Of a stretch of 53,895 nucleotides of DNA, positions 1 through 11,196 are shown in pieces. Every line of letters begins with the position of its first letter. Position 1 is the first letter of the stretch. Below the pieces are notes generated by a model. That model ran no database searches and was not told the origin of the DNA. It saw only the letters and a program-made list of their open reading frames with translations. A program made the position numbers and the translations under genes. Origin of the DNA: Vulcanococcus sp. Clear-D1 (lineage in GTDB: Bacteria > Cyanobacteriota > Cyanobacteriia > PCC-6307 > Cyanobiaceae); NCBI RefSeq assembly GCF_014654725.1, contig NZ_JACVZV010000018.1, forward strand, positions 313,699-367,593. Direction: 5' to 3'.

Positions 1-1
1 T

Positions 2-2425
2 GGTTCAAGCACTGATGCCTCCACTCTTGGTATCAGCGTCACGGCGGTTGACGATCCTCCGGAAATTATTCTCTCTGGTGATGAGTTAACTGTTTATGAG
101 CGTAATCTGGATGAGGGTACAGATCCTGATCCCTTAGGGCTGACTTGCTCGGGCACCTTTACCCCTAGTGCGCCTGATGGCTTTGTTTCACTCCTTGTCA
201 ATGGCGAGCCAGCTATAGCTATCGACGAGAATGGCGACATTGTCGAATCTGGTCCGTTTAATTCCTCTTCTGGGCAGTTAACTATTGTCGGCTATGACAA
301 GATTAGCGGCGTTGTTGACTATCTTTATTCTCTCGACAAAAGCTCCGGCCATCCTGATGACGGCATAGATAGCCTCATTGATTCTTTCGAGCTCACGCTT
401 GAAGACGCGTCGGGTAATACCGCTACTGAGTCTTCGGAGATCACTGTAGTCGATGATATTCCTCTTGATAGCGGTGGTAATATTGAGGTGAGCTCCGGAA
501 ATCGCAACGGTGCTCTTGATCCAGCCATCATTTATGACTGGGAGCCTGGTGCGGATCGTGATCCCATTGCCTCGCTGGAAAGCCTGAAGCTGACTGTGGA
601 TGGAGTGTTCTTGGATCTGGTGCGTGTGCAGGGCGCCGAGAATCGTTGGATGGCTGATGCTGGGGATGTCGATTGCTTTCTCGAGCTTTCCAGTGACTTG
701 CTGAATGATGGCCGGCTCACGTTTGCCCTTTATCAGGTTGCAACTGGGGCCCCGGTTAATGATTCCAGTCGTGTTGATGTAGCCACGATCAAGCTCGATG
801 CTGATGGCGAGGACTCCGTTGAGATCAAGGCGCGTGCATTTGATTTCACCAAGTTGGATACAGTTAGCGATGAAACCACGCCAGGTGCTCCAGTTGGCTC
901 TATTTATTTGCCTGCTGGTGACTCCGCCGATGTGCTTGTTACGGCTCTGATTGGAGAAGACCCTGCCGGTGTGAACACGTCAGGGCAGGGCTGGGGTGTC
1001 AAATCCTCTACTGGTGGTGGTAATCCGGCCCAGACCGTGGATTCTGGTGAATCCATCATGATCCGCTTTTATCAGAATAATTCTCTTGGTGGTGAATCTC
1101 TTCCAGGTGAAGACAAGCTTGGCGGTGTCCAGGATTTCCGCTTTGTGCCTTCGGGTTTTACCGGCGGTATGCAAACGGCAAGCCTGTTTGTCACCGTTGT
1201 TGTCGTGAATGAATCGGGAGAATCGCAAACCTGCGATTTCGCGCTTTCCGATTTGCTCGAGGATATCCCTGTCGTGCTTTCTGACTATTTGGATCAGATT
1301 GACTTCGGATTCGCCGATGGTTATTTGATCCAGTCAGTCGTGATACTAAACGATGCTTCTTCTGGTGGCCTTCGGATTGATCAGCCTGCTTATCCCGAAT
1401 ATTTGGGCGATGTTCCGCCAGCTCTTGAAGCCTCCTTCACGTTGTCTATTGCCGATCGCGATGGTGATTTCGTGTCCACTGATTTTCAGCTAAGTGTTGC
1501 CGGTGAGGTGGGGGATGATCTCGATGTCGTTGTTATTCCGGATTCTTCAGCTCAGGTTCCAGAGGGATCTGTTGCCATCGCGCCCATCGTGGTCGATCTT
1601 GATGGTGACGGCTTCGGCTTCCTCTCTCGTGAAGCCGGTGTTCAATTTGATTACACCGGCTCGGGAGAATGTCAGGCCACTGCCTGGGCTGGCGCTGCAG
1701 TTGGTCTCTTGGCCTATGACCTCAATCAAGACGGGGCGATCACCCTTTCTAGGGAGTTTGTGTTCACCCAATGGGCGCCACAGGCTTCGACTGATCTTGA
1801 AGCGCTTGCGCTTGCCTTTGACTCCAACGGAGATGGCTTGTTGAGCTCGCTTGATTCCGAGTGGGGTAAGTTCGGTCTCTGGTCGGATGCCAACAGCAAT
1901 GGAATCAGTGATCAAGGGGAGTTTCTTTCTCTTGACGATCTGGGGATTGCCAGTATCAGCCTTGGCTATCAGGTAGGCAGCTCCTCAGTCGTTGGGGCCG
2001 ATGGTGATGTGATCGTTGCAGGCACATCCCTTGTCACCTGGGATGACGGCAGGGTGACCCAGGCTGCTGACGCCAGCTTTATGGCCGATGCTCCAGTTAT
2101 GTCGGATGGACCTTCCCAGAAGGATCCCTTGACTGGTATCCCCGAGGATTGCTCTGTTCCCATGGTCAACCCAGATGGGTGGGGGTTCTCACTCCCAGGC
2201 CTTCTTGGTGACTGCGATTCCTCACCGGTTTCGCTTCAGGATATGTTGTCCAGTCTCCCCTTCGATGCTGATTGGCTGGCCATCCTCGGTGATCAGTGGT
2301 GTCTGGGTTCGTGTGACGCAACCGGCCTGATGGTTAAAGCTCCTCCGGAGCTTCTATCGATGACGTGTTTCACCTCTGGTGATGGTAGTCGGGTGATTCA
2401 CGACGAGATGTCGCTCATCCCATGA
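2..2425 (+). CDS. Large calcium-binding adhesin-like exoprotein, C-terminal part (5' end outside window)
   Basis: The reading frame is open from base 2 to the TGA at 2425 (807 visible residues), so the gene begins upstream of the window; the GTG near 488 is internal. The visible N-terminal part is made of Asp/Gly/Ser-rich beta-type segments that end in V-D-D-x-P linkers, as in cadherin-like or VCBS-like repeat proteins. From about residue 531 several EF-hand/dockerin-like calcium loops appear (DLDGDGF at about 531, DLNQDGAITLSREF at about 573, DSNGDG at about 607, DANSNGISDQGEF at about 629). Such an arrangement is known near the C-termini of giant surface adhesins. The tail carries three closely spaced Cys residues and no RTX nonapeptides. 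A role in surface attachment is inferred; family assignment below the level of repeat adhesin is not possible here. Confidence 0.8.
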   Translation, partial: GSSTDASTLGISVTAVDDPPEIILSGDELTVYERNLDEGTDPDPLGLTCSGTFTPSAPDGFVSLLVNGEPAIAIDENGDIVESGPFNSSSGQLTIVGYDKISGVVDYLYSLDKSSGHPDDGIDSLIDSFELTLEDASGNTATESSEITVVDDIPLDSGGNIEVSSGNRNGALDPAIIYDWEPGADRDPIASLESLKLTVDGVFLDLVRVQGAENRWMADAGDVDCFLELSSDLLNDGRLTFALYQVATGAPVNDSSRVDVATIKLDADGEDSVEIKARAFDFTKLDTVSDETTPGAPVGSIYLPAGDSADVLVTALIGEDPAGVNTSGQGWGVKSSTGGGNPAQTVDSGESIMIRFYQNNSLGGESLPGEDKLGGVQDFRFVPSGFTGGMQTASLFVTVVVVNESGESQTCDFALSDLLEDIPVVLSDYLDQIDFGFADGYLIQSVVILNDASSGGLRIDQPAYPEYLGDVPPALEASFTLSIADRDGDFVSTDFQLSVAGEVGDDLDVVVIPDSSAQVPEGSVAIAPIVVDLDGDGFGFLSREAGVQFDYTGSGECQATAWAGAAVGLLAYDLNQDGAITLSREFVFTQWAPQASTDLEALALAFDSNGDGLLSSLDSEWGKFGLWSDANSNGISDQGEFLSLDDLGIASISLGYQVGSSSVVGADGDVIVAGTSLVTWDDGRVTQAADASFMADAPVMSDGPSQKDPLTGIPEDCSVPMVNPDGWGFSLPGLLGDCDSSPVSLQDMLSSLPFDADWLAILGDQWCLGSCDATGLMVKAPPELLSMTCFTSGDGSRVIHDEMSLIP

Positions 2426-2458
2426 GCGCTTAATTCGCTTGACAACAGTGGGTTGCGG

Positions 2459-2490
2459 AAACCGCTCGTCTACGTGGCGAGCGGTTTTTT
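2459..2490 (+). terminator. Rho-independent terminator of the adhesin-like gene
   Basis: A perfect 10-bp inverted repeat (AAACCGCTCG at 2459-2468 and CGAGCGGTTT at 2478-2487) closes a 9-nt loop and runs into a stretch of six T (2485-2490). It lies 34 bp after the stop of the plus-strand gene and 7 bp from the convergent pyrG stop. On the minus strand only three T follow the stem, so it probably acts mainly on the plus strand. Confidence 0.85.
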
Positions 2491-2496
2491 ATGCGC

Positions 2497-4155
<1,659 letters not shown>

Positions 4156-4191
4156 TCAATTTACCGGCCGGCTCGGGGCGCCTCCAGGCCG

Positions 4192-5364
4192 CTAGCTCGA
4201 GGGTTGGTCGTTGTCGAGGCTGCGCATGTAGTCCTGCACGCGGCAGCGGCGTTGAGGTTGGCGCAGCTTGAGCAGGGCGCGCGATTCGATCTGGCGCACC
4301 CGCTCCCGCGACAGGTGCAGGTCTTCGCCGATCTGGGAGAGGGTCTGGGGGGTGTCGTCTTCCAGGCCATAGCGCAGCCGGATCACGGCGGCTTCCCGGG
4401 CGGTGAGCTCCTCCAGGAGCGACTCGAGGTCATCGTGCAGGGACTCGCGGGTGAGCTCCTGCTCCGGGGTGGCGTGGCTGTCTTCGAGCAGATCGCCGAG
4501 TTGGGTGTCCTGGTCGCGGCCCACCCGCGTATCGAGTGACACCGAGCGCGGCACCCGCATCAGGGTGAGCCGCACCACCTCCTCGCTGAGGCCCAGCTCG
4601 CGGGCCAGGTCGCTCACCGAAGCCAGGCGGCCATGTTCGGTGGCGATCTGGCGCTGCGCCTTTTTGATGCGGTTGAGCTTCTCGGTCACATGCACCGGCA
4701 GCCGGATCGTGCGGCTCTGGGTGGCGATGGCGCGGGTGATGCCCTGGCGAATCCACCAATAGGCGTAGGTGCTGAAGCGGAAGCCGCGGGTGGGGTCGTA
4801 TTTCTCCACGGCCCGCTCCAGGCCGAGGGTGCCCTCCTGCACCAGATCGAGCAGCTCCATGCCCCGCTGTTTGTATTTCTTGGCTACGGCCACCACCAGG
4901 CGGAGGTTGGCTTGGATCATGCGGTCGCGGGCGCGGCGGCCGTGATGCAGCGCTTGCTTCAGCTCGGCCACGCTGAGGTTGCTGTGCTCGGCCCAGGCCT
5001 GTTGCTTCTGGCGGATCTGTTCCCGTAGCTCGCTCACCGTGCACCGCTGCTGTTCAGCCCACTGCTGCACGGCTGGCCAGTGGCCCAGCTGCGACGCCAG
5101 GCGCTGTTGGTCGTCTTCCAGATTGATCAGCTCTTGCAGCGCTGGATGCGTTGCCGCAAGGCGCCGCCGCTCCCGCAGCAGCCGTTCCCGCCGCTGCACC
5201 TGGCGCGCCAGGGTGAGTTCCTCCTCATGGCTGAGCAGATCCACCCGGCCGATGTCCTGCAGGTAGAGGCGCACCAGATCCGTGCTGCCGCGCCGGCTGC
5301 CGGTTGAGGGCTTGGGGCTGGGAGGGCCCTTAGACACAGGCTTCGCCCGCAACAGCACCCTCAC
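4192..5364 (-). CDS. RpoD-related group 2 sigma factor
   Basis: A 390-residue sigma-70 protein directing RNA polymerase to promoters. Region 1.2 is seen at about 29-50 (DLVRLYLQDIGRVDLLSHEEE), region 2 at about 145-215 with the core-binding DLVQEGTLGLERAVEKYDP and promoter-melting FRFSTYAYWWIRQGITRAI, and region 4 at about 315-375 with the helix-turn-helix LSRERVRQIE. It lacks the long acidic N-terminal region expected in the principal sigma factor. A Gln/Arg/His-rich stretch (about 55-140) separates regions 1.2 and 2. Cyanobacteria carry several such non-essential group 2 factors; which one this is cannot be told from the window. Confidence 0.93.
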   Translation of the reverse strand: MRVLLRAKPVSKGPPSPKPSTGSRRGSTDLVRLYLQDIGRVDLLSHEEELTLARQVQRRERLLRERRRLAATHPALQELINLEDDQQRLASQLGHWPAVQQWAEQQRCTVSELREQIRQKQQAWAEHSNLSVAELKQALHHGRRARDRMIQANLRLVVAVAKKYKQRGMELLDLVQEGTLGLERAVEKYDPTRGFRFSTYAYWWIRQGITRAIATQSRTIRLPVHVTEKLNRIKKAQRQIATEHGRLASVSDLARELGLSEEVVRLTLMRVPRSVSLDTRVGRDQDTQLGDLLEDSHATPEQELTRESLHDDLESLLEELTAREAAVIRLRYGLEDDTPQTLSQIGEDLHLSRERVRQIESRALLKLRQPQRRCRVQDYMRSLDNDQPSS

Positions 5365-5430
5365 GATCGAGTCTCAATTGAGATCGACCCTCAAATCACG
5401 CGTTTCTGTTCGGGATTGCCGGCGAGGAGC

Positions 5431-7260
5431 TCAGCCTTCGGCCTCCTCCTCCACCCAGGTGCTGGCCACGTGCAGCTCCTCGAGCTGCTTGGTGGCCACA
5501 CCGCCAGGGGCGCCGGTCATCAGGCAGCGGGCTTGTTGGGTCTTGGGGAAGGCGATGGTGTCGCGGATGGATTCCTCACCGGCCAGCAGCATCACCATGC
5601 GATCGAGACCAAAGGCCAGGCCGCCGTGGGGCGGGGCGCCCATGTCGAGCGCTTCCATCAGGAAGCCGAACTGCTGATTGGCTTCCTCCAGGGGGAGGCC
5701 AACGGTTTGGAGCACCTGGCGCTGCAGGGCGGAATCGTGGATGCGCAGGGAGCCGCCGCCCAGCTCCAGGCCGTTGAGCACCAGGTCGTAGGCCTGGGCG
5801 CGGGCGCCCGGCAGGGTGTCGGCCCAGGCGGCCGGGTCGTTGCCCAGGTCGCCTGCGTTGGGGGCGCAGAAGGGGTGGTGCAGCGCCTCATAGCGGTTCT
5901 CGTCTTCGTTGAACTCGAACATCGGGAAATCCACCACCCAGAGGAAGTTCCAGCTGTCGTTCTCGCTGTCGGGCTTCACCATGTCCAGCTCGCGGGCCAG
6001 GTACTGGCGCACCCGATCGAGGGCCTTGTTCACCGTGGCGGTGTCGCCGGCGCCAAACAGGATCAAGGTGCCGGGCTCGGCGCCGGTGCGCTGCAGCAGC
6101 TCGGCCTTCTTCTCGTCTGTGAGGTTGTCTTTGATGGCGCCGATCGTGTCGATCTCGCCGCCCTCGCGCACGCGGATGAAGGCCAGGCCACCGGCACCAG
6201 CTTTCTGGGCCTCGCTGAACACATCACCGCCGGGCTTGATGCGCACGTTGCTCACCGCATCGTTGCCGCCGGGCACGGCGATGCACTTCACCGAACCGCC
6301 GGCGGCCACGGCGCCGCTGAACACCTTGAAGCCCATGTCAGCCACCAGGTCGCTCACGTTGGTGAGCTCCATGCCGTAGCGGGTGTCGGGGCGGTCGGTG
6401 CCGTAGCGCTCCATGGCGTCATGCCAGGTGAGGCGCGGGAAGGGGCGGGGCAGCTCCACGCCCTTCACGGTTTTCCAGATGGAAGCGATCAGGGATTCGT
6501 TGAGCTCGAGGATCTGCTCCTGGTCCATGAAGCTCATCTCCATGTCCAGCTGGGTGAATTCCGGCTGGCGATCGGCGCGCAGGTCTTCGTCGCGGAAGCA
6601 GCGGGCCACCTGGTAGTAGCGCTCGATGCCGCCCACCATCAGCAGCTGCTTGAACAGCTGGGGGGATTGGGGCAGGGCGAACCATTCACCGCCGCAGACG
6701 CGGGACGGCACCAGGTAGTCGCGGGCGCCCTCGGGGGTGGAGCGGGTGAGCACCGGGGTCTCCACCTCGATGAAGCCCTGGTCTTCGAGGAAGCGGCGCG
6801 CCGCCTGGATGGTTTGGGCCCGCAGGCGCAGATTGCTGTTCATGCGCTCGCGGCGCAGGTCGAGGTAGCGGTGGCGCAGCCGCAGCTCTTCGCGGGTGTT
6901 CTCCTCGTCGTGCACCGACACGGCGAAGGGCAGGTTGCCCTTCACGCTGTTGAGCACCGTGATGGCGCTGGCCAGCACTTCCACCCGGCCCGTGGCCAGC
7001 TTCTCGTTGATGGCATCGGCGGGGCGCTCGCGCACCTTGCCCTCAACCTGGATCACCGTTTCGTTGCGCAGGTGCTCCGCCACGGCGAACATCTCGGCGC
7101 CGTTGTCGGGGTCCACGGTGATCTGCACCGTGCCGCTGCGGTCGCGCAGGTCGATGAAGATCACACCGCCGTGATCACGGCTGCGGTCCACCCAGCCGCA
7201 CAGTTGCACGGCCTGGCCGGTGGCATCGGGGCGCAGGTCGCCGCATCCGTGGCTGCGCAT
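5431..7260 (-). CDS. aspS: Aspartyl-tRNA synthetase
   Basis: Class II aminoacyl-tRNA synthetase charging tRNA-Asp (bacterial long type, often able to charge tRNA-Asn as well). The 609 residues fit the bacterial family. An OB-fold anticodon-binding domain is N-terminal ([19 protein letters not shown]). Motif 2 is seen in [19 protein letters not shown] and motif 3 in [11 protein letters not shown] near the C-terminus; the bacterial GAD insertion lies between them. The start is the ATG before [11 protein letters not shown]. The 129-bp gap to gcvT upstream suggests its own promoter. Confidence 0.98.
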   Translation of the reverse strand: MRSHGCGDLRPDATGQAVQLCGWVDRSRDHGGVIFIDLRDRSGTVQITVDPDNGAEMFAVAEHLRNETVIQVEGKVRERPADAINEKLATGRVEVLASAITVLNSVKGNLPFAVSVHDEENTREELRLRHRYLDLRRERMNSNLRLRAQTIQAARRFLEDQGFIEVETPVLTRSTPEGARDYLVPSRVCGGEWFALPQSPQLFKQLLMVGGIERYYQVARCFRDEDLRADRQPEFTQLDMEMSFMDQEQILELNESLIASIWKTVKGVELPRPFPRLTWHDAMERYGTDRPDTRYGMELTNVSDLVADMGFKVFSGAVAAGGSVKCIAVPGGNDAVSNVRIKPGGDVFSEAQKAGAGGLAFIRVREGGEIDTIGAIKDNLTDEKKAELLQRTGAEPGTLILFGAGDTATVNKALDRVRQYLARELDMVKPDSENDSWNFLWVVDFPMFEFNEDENRYEALHHPFCAPNAGDLGNDPAAWADTLPGARAQAYDLVLNGLELGGGSLRIHDSALQRQVLQTVGLPLEEANQQFGFLMEALDMGAPPHGGLAFGLDRMVMLLAGEESIRDTIAFPKTQQARCLMTGAPGGVATKQLEELHVASTWVEEEAEG

Positions 7261-7389
7261 GCTGAGGAGGGAAACGCAATCGGCGATTGTCCCATTAGGG
7301 CGCCTGGATCAGTGGCCGCGCCGCAGCTAAAGGGGTCCAGGGTTCTGTACAGCTTGTACGGGATCTTGGATCGTGTCCGGGCCGATTGA

Positions 7390-8529
7390 TTAGCCCCGAT
7401 AGAACGGTCGCTTCACCACCTGGGCGGGTTCGGCTTTGCCGCGGATCTCCACTGACAGCTGGCTGCCGAGCTTGGCGGCAGCGGTATCCACCAGCGCCAG
7501 CGCAATGCCGGCCTCAAGGCTGGGGGACCAGCCGCCGCTGGTGACCGTGCCGATCGGAGTGCTTCCCGCGTCGGCGCCGCGCGCCAGTACCGGATAGCCG
7601 TGGCGGGGGATGGCACGGCCCTGCAGCTGAAGGCCCACCAGGCGTCGCTCTACGCCGGCACTCGTCTGCTGCTCCAGCACCTCACGCCCCACAAAGGGCT
7701 TGGGCATCTCCAGATGCACCAGCCAGCCCAGGCCCACTTCCAGCGGTGAGGTGGAGCTATCCATATCGCTTCCATACAGATGCATGGCTGCTTCCAGGCG
7801 CAGCGTGTCGCGGGCACCAAGGCCGCAGGGCTGGAGGCCGCGTTCCTGGCAGAGGTTCCAGAAGCTCAGCCCGGCTTCACGCCCCAGCAGTAACTCGAAA
7901 CCGTCTTCCCCGGTGTAGCCGGTGCGGGCCACGAAGGCCTCGCCGATGCCCGGCAGGATGAGGTTGCGATGGCCGAAGCGGGGCAGGCCGGCCAGGGAGG
8001 TGCCGCTGATGGCCTCCAGTTGGGCTGCGGCTTCCGGCCCCTGCAGGGCCAGCAGCACCCCATCGCCTTTGTGGTCGGCCACGCGGATCCCCGCGGGCTC
8101 CAGCTGGCTGCGAATCCAGGCGGTGTCGGCCTCGGCGCAGGCGGCATTGATCACCAGCAGCAGCTCGTGGGCCTGGGTGGTTTCATCCCAGCCACGGTCG
8201 TAGACGATCAGGTCATCGCGGATGCCGCCCTGCTCGTTGAGCAGCACCGTGTAGCAGGCCTCCCCCGGGCCAATCCGAAACAGATCGGTCGGCACGAGGC
8301 CCTGCAGCACGTCTTTGGCGCCGGGACCGCTGAGGCGCAGCACCCCCATGTGGGAGATGTCGAACAGGCCGCAGCGCTCCCGCACGGCTTTGTGTTCTTG
8401 AAGGAGGCCGGCGTACTGCACCGCCATCTCCCAGCCCGCAAAGGGCACCATGCGCCCGCCGGTGCTGCGTGCAGCCTCAAAGAGTGGCGTGCGACGCAGG
8501 GGTTCAGCGTGGAGCGAAGGGGCCCCCAT
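7390..8529 (-). CDS. gcvT: Aminomethyltransferase, T-protein of the glycine cleavage system
   Basis: Transfers the methylene group from the lipoylated H-protein to tetrahydrofolate with release of ammonia; in cyanobacteria the glycine cleavage system serves photorespiratory glycine. The 379 residues carry the signature GRMVPFAGWEM near the N-terminus, LFDISHMGVL, the folate-site region ARTGYTGEDGFELLL, and the C-terminal GIALAL segment. The other gcv genes are not in the window. It is transcribed toward aspS and diverges from the small Cys-rich gene at 8685. No glycine riboswitch could be recognised in the 155-bp leader. Confidence 0.96.
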   Translation of the reverse strand: MGAPSLHAEPLRRTPLFEAARSTGGRMVPFAGWEMAVQYAGLLQEHKAVRERCGLFDISHMGVLRLSGPGAKDVLQGLVPTDLFRIGPGEACYTVLLNEQGGIRDDLIVYDRGWDETTQAHELLLVINAACAEADTAWIRSQLEPAGIRVADHKGDGVLLALQGPEAAAQLEAISGTSLAGLPRFGHRNLILPGIGEAFVARTGYTGEDGFELLLGREAGLSFWNLCQERGLQPCGLGARDTLRLEAAMHLYGSDMDSSTSPLEVGLGWLVHLEMPKPFVGREVLEQQTSAGVERRLVGLQLQGRAIPRHGYPVLARGADAGSTPIGTVTSGGWSPSLEAGIALALVDTAAAKLGSQLSVEIRGKAEPAQVVKRPFYRG

Positions 8530-8684
8530 GGCGGCTTGGCATCGATCTGGATCCTATGGAGCGCGAATCGAGGCGGTGTGATCCACCGCTGGGCTTCAAC
8601 AGTCCGAAGAGAACCCGGAGGTTCGGTTTCTGCACTGGCCACAGCCTCTGGAGCTGCCTACGTTGAGCCCCCTTGCAGGCCCCC

Positions 8685-8921
8685 ATGGGCAACCGCCCCT
8701 GCTGCCGCAGCTGTCGCCACTGCACGCTGTCCAGCGGCGCGGAAATGGGCTGGTGTCAGCTGCGCAAGCTGCCGATTGATCAGGAGCTTGCGGCAGAGCT
8801 GTGGTGCCATCACTGGACGGCGCGTCCACCGCGGTTGCCGGTGATGGGCGACAGCCCGGCGGAGCTGCTGCCTCAGCACGGAGAGCGGCAGCTGGCCCTC
8901 GCGGACGTGCTGGAAAGCTGA
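8685..8921 (+). CDS. Small Cys-rich conserved protein of unknown function
   Basis: A 78-residue protein starting at the ATG of MGNRPCC (a TTG 12 bp upstream is also in frame). The first 20 residues hold CCRSCRHC, and two further Cys follow at WCQLRKLP and ELWCHHW, a pattern able to bind zinc or an iron-sulfur cluster. The remainder is plausible globular sequence followed by an acidic tail. It diverges from gcvT and precedes the cNMP-domain gene by about 110 bp. I recall similar short proteins in picocyanobacteria but know no function. Confidence 0.6.
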   Translation: MGNRPCCRSCRHCTLSSGAEMGWCQLRKLPIDQELAAELWCHHWTARPPRLPVMGDSPAELLPQHGERQLALADVLES

Positions 8922-9031
8922 AGAGAAAGGGAAGATTCGGGTCTTGGTGGTGGTGAATGTGTTCCAGCACGCCAATGCACTTGTTGGGCGGTGCCAAGCT
9001 GGATCCACACGGCTTCATGGGGACATCGTTG

Positions 9032-9427
9032 ATGGCTGTTGCCGCCGTTGCCAGTCCGATCGAATTGATGGCCACCCAGGTGGACAGCGAGACGGTGTCG
9101 TTTGCGACGGGCGCGGTGATCTTCAGCCGCGGTCAGGCGGCGGATGCCATCTACGGCGTGCGCCGCGGCATCGTTGAGGTGATCAACTCTCAAGGCGACA
9201 AGCTCTGCTATCGCCCCGGCGAGCTGTTCAGCTACGAAGACATCGTCTGGAACGAGGACGTGCGCCACAACGATGCGGTGGCTCGCACGCCTGTTGAGCT
9301 GGTACGGCTCGATCGGCTGCGCTTTCTCAACCTGCTGCACAACCACCCCACCATGGCGATCCTGTTGATCGGCCAGCAGCACGAACGCCTGCGGGAGCAG
9401 CGTTCCAGCGGCACCTGCGCCTACTGA
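9032..9427 (+). CDS. Single-domain cyclic-nucleotide-binding (Crp-like sensor) protein
   Basis: About 131 residues that consist essentially of one cNMP-binding beta-roll (VSFATGAVIFSRGQAADAIYGV, then RRGIVEVIN, YRPGELFSYEDIVW). There is no C-terminal HTH, so it cannot bind DNA as Crp/NtcA does. The phosphate-binding cassette Arg typical of cAMP binders is not obvious, so a ligand cannot be assigned. The ATG at 9032 is preferred because GGGGA lies about 8 nt upstream; ATGs at 9017 and an upstream frame extension to 8957 are alternatives. It converges on the agmatinase gene. Confidence 0.75.
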   Translation: MAVAAVASPIELMATQVDSETVSFATGAVIFSRGQAADAIYGVRRGIVEVINSQGDKLCYRPGELFSYEDIVWNEDVRHNDAVARTPVELVRLDRLRFLNLLHNHPTMAILLIGQQHERLREQRSSGTCAY

Positions 9428-9441
9428 ATCGCGCCCTGCGC

Positions 9442-10302
9442 TCAGCGATCCAGCAGGAACAGCAGGCTCCGAACCACTTTTGAGGCGAGCACGCTGCTCA
9501 CGCCGGTGGGATCGAGCATCGGTGCCAGCTCCACCACATCGGCAGCCACCAGATTGTGGTGGCGCAGCTCATCCACAAGGGCAGCGAAATCGCTCCAGAG
9601 GAATCCCCCGGGTTCGGGGGTGCCGGTGCCGGCCATCACGGCCGGGTCGAACCAGTCGAGGTCCACGGTGAGATAGAGCGGCTTGCCGCGCAGGGGCTTG
9701 AGCGCCTCGGCCATCCGTTCGATCGCCACCAGCCGGCCCGTCTGCCGCAGTTCGGAGAATTCCTCGCGGGTGCCGCTGCGGATCGCGATCTGCAGCAGCT
9801 GTTGGCTCGGCAGCACCTCCAGGCAGCGGCGCATCGCGCAGGCATGGCTGTGGTGCGCGCCGAGCCATTCATGGCGGAGATCGGCGTGGGCATCGAGCTG
9901 CACCAGCACCAGATCCGGGTGCTTCTCGGCGACAGCCGCCACGGCACCAGAGCTGATCGAGTGTTCCCCGCCGAGCATCAAGGGTTTGAGCCCCAGGGCC
10001 AGCACGGTTTCGGTGGCCTGCTTCACGGCCGCCACCACCGGTTCCGGTGCTCCAAAGGGAATGTCCACGGCGCCGAGGTCGGCGATGGCGAGCTCCTCCA
10101 GGTCGCGATCGAGCTGGGGGCAGTAGCTCTCCAGCCCCGGGCTCACCTCCCGGATCGCGGCCGGGCCGAAGCGGGTGCCCGGTCGAAAGGAGGTGGTGCC
10201 GTCGTAGGGCACACCAAAGACGCCAACACGGCAACCGGCGGGATCGCGCTGGCTGCCCATGTAGATGGCGCCGTCGGTATCGAAGAGAGAGAGGTCGGAC
10301 AT
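9442..10302 (-). CDS. speB: Agmatinase / ureohydrolase family enzyme
   Basis: Probably hydrolyses agmatine to putrescine and urea. The 286-residue protein (start at MSDLSLFDT, 10302; the frame is open further upstream but runs through the next gene) shows the arginase-family manganese ligands: GGEHS, DAHADLR, HSHA and TVDLDWFDPA. The gene follows spermidine synthase with a 4-bp gap on the same strand, so putrescine production and its conversion to spermidine are likely co-expressed. Substrate choice between agmatine and other guanidino compounds cannot be settled from motifs. Confidence 0.93.
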   Translation of the reverse strand: MSDLSLFDTDGAIYMGSQRDPAGCRVGVFGVPYDGTTSFRPGTRFGPAAIREVSPGLESYCPQLDRDLEELAIADLGAVDIPFGAPEPVVAAVKQATETVLALGLKPLMLGGEHSISSGAVAAVAEKHPDLVLVQLDAHADLRHEWLGAHHSHACAMRRCLEVLPSQQLLQIAIRSGTREEFSELRQTGRLVAIERMAEALKPLRGKPLYLTVDLDWFDPAVMAGTGTPEPGGFLWSDFAALVDELRHHNLVAADVVELAPMLDPTGVSSVLASKVVRSLLFLLDR

Positions 10303-10306
10303 GGCT

Positions 10307-11170
10307 TCAGGCGCGGAGGGCGCGTTCGATGGCGGCGGGGATGGCGTCGAAGGCGCCGCGCTGCCAGCGGGGGCTCCAGATCTCGCAGCCCTCGGCCACG
10401 GCGGCGGCACGGGTGGGGTCAGGCTGCAGATAGCGGGGGGCATCGGTGGCGGCGAAGGTCCAGCTCCACCAACCGCTTGGATACATCGGCACCCAGCCAT
10501 ACATCGGATCGGCGTGGCCGAACACCTCGCGGATCACCTTCACCGTGTCGATGTGCACCTGGCGGAAGGCCTCGGGTGATTCGCTCTGGGTGGCGAACAC
10601 GCCGCCGGGTTTGAGGATGCGCCGGCACTGCTCGAAGAAGGCGCGGTTGAACAGGCCCTCAGCCGGGCCGGCCGGATCGGAGCCATCCACGATCACCACG
10701 TCATAGCTTGCATCTGGAGCGTTCGCGGCCCATGCGATGCCATCGCCCACGGTGAGGTGGAAGCGCGGATCACTCCAGCAGCCAGCGCCGATGCTCGGCA
10801 GGTGCTTTTGGCTCCACTCCACCACCAGCCCGTCGATCTCCACCATGTCGAGGTGCTGCACGCCGGCGTGGCGTAGGCACTCCCGGGCGGTGCCGCCATC
10901 GCCGCCGCCGATCACCAGCACCCGCTCCACCTGTGCCGCACCGCAGAGGGCCGGATGCACGATCGATTCGTGGTATTGCCGCTCCTGGCGCTCCGCGGTC
11001 ATCCAGCAGCCATCGAGCAGCAGACCCTTGCCGTAGCGCTCGCTCTCGATGATCGTGACCCGCTGGAAGGGCGACTGCTCCTCCGCGATGACGCGGCCGG
11101 CCAGGCCGTAGCGCACGCCATCAAAGACTTCATCTACCCAGCCGGAGGTGGGGGCGGGTGCGCTGCTCAC
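10307..11170 (-). CDS. speE: Spermidine synthase (polyamine aminopropyltransferase)
   Basis: Transfers the aminopropyl group of decarboxylated S-adenosylmethionine to putrescine. The core motif [14 protein letters not shown] and the catalytic-region [14 protein letters not shown] are intact, with QSESPE and a Trp-rich C-terminal segment ([10 protein letters not shown]). The GTG at 11170 ([15 protein letters not shown]) is preferred because family members start just before GW-D-E; an in-frame GTG at 11209 would overlap the preceding gene. The tight coupling to speB indicates a polyamine operon. Confidence 0.94.
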   Translation of the reverse strand: MSSAPAPTSGWVDEVFDGVRYGLAGRVIAEEQSPFQRVTIIESERYGKGLLLDGCWMTAERQERQYHESIVHPALCGAAQVERVLVIGGGDGGTARECLRHAGVQHLDMVEIDGLVVEWSQKHLPSIGAGCWSDPRFHLTVGDGIAWAANAPDASYDVVIVDGSDPAGPAEGLFNRAFFEQCRRILKPGGVFATQSESPEAFRQVHIDTVKVIREVFGHADPMYGWVPMYPSGWWSWTFAATDAPRYLQPDPTRAAAVAEGCEIWSPRWQRGAFDAIPAAIERALRA

Positions 11171-11196
11171 AGGCCTGGGCTGATCGATCCTTCCAG

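Noticed and set aside
488-2425. A complete gene starting at the GTG at 488
   Set aside because: The same frame is open back to base 2 with the same composition, so 488 is internal.
7347-7359. LexA-box-like palindrome GTACA-GCT-TGTAC between gcvT and aspS
   Set aside because: The spacing between GTAC half-sites is five, not four as in the cyanobacterial LexA consensus, and neither neighbour is an SOS gene.
8530-8684. Glycine riboswitch in front of gcvT
   Set aside because: No conserved aptamer core or tandem arrangement could be recognised in the 155-bp leader.
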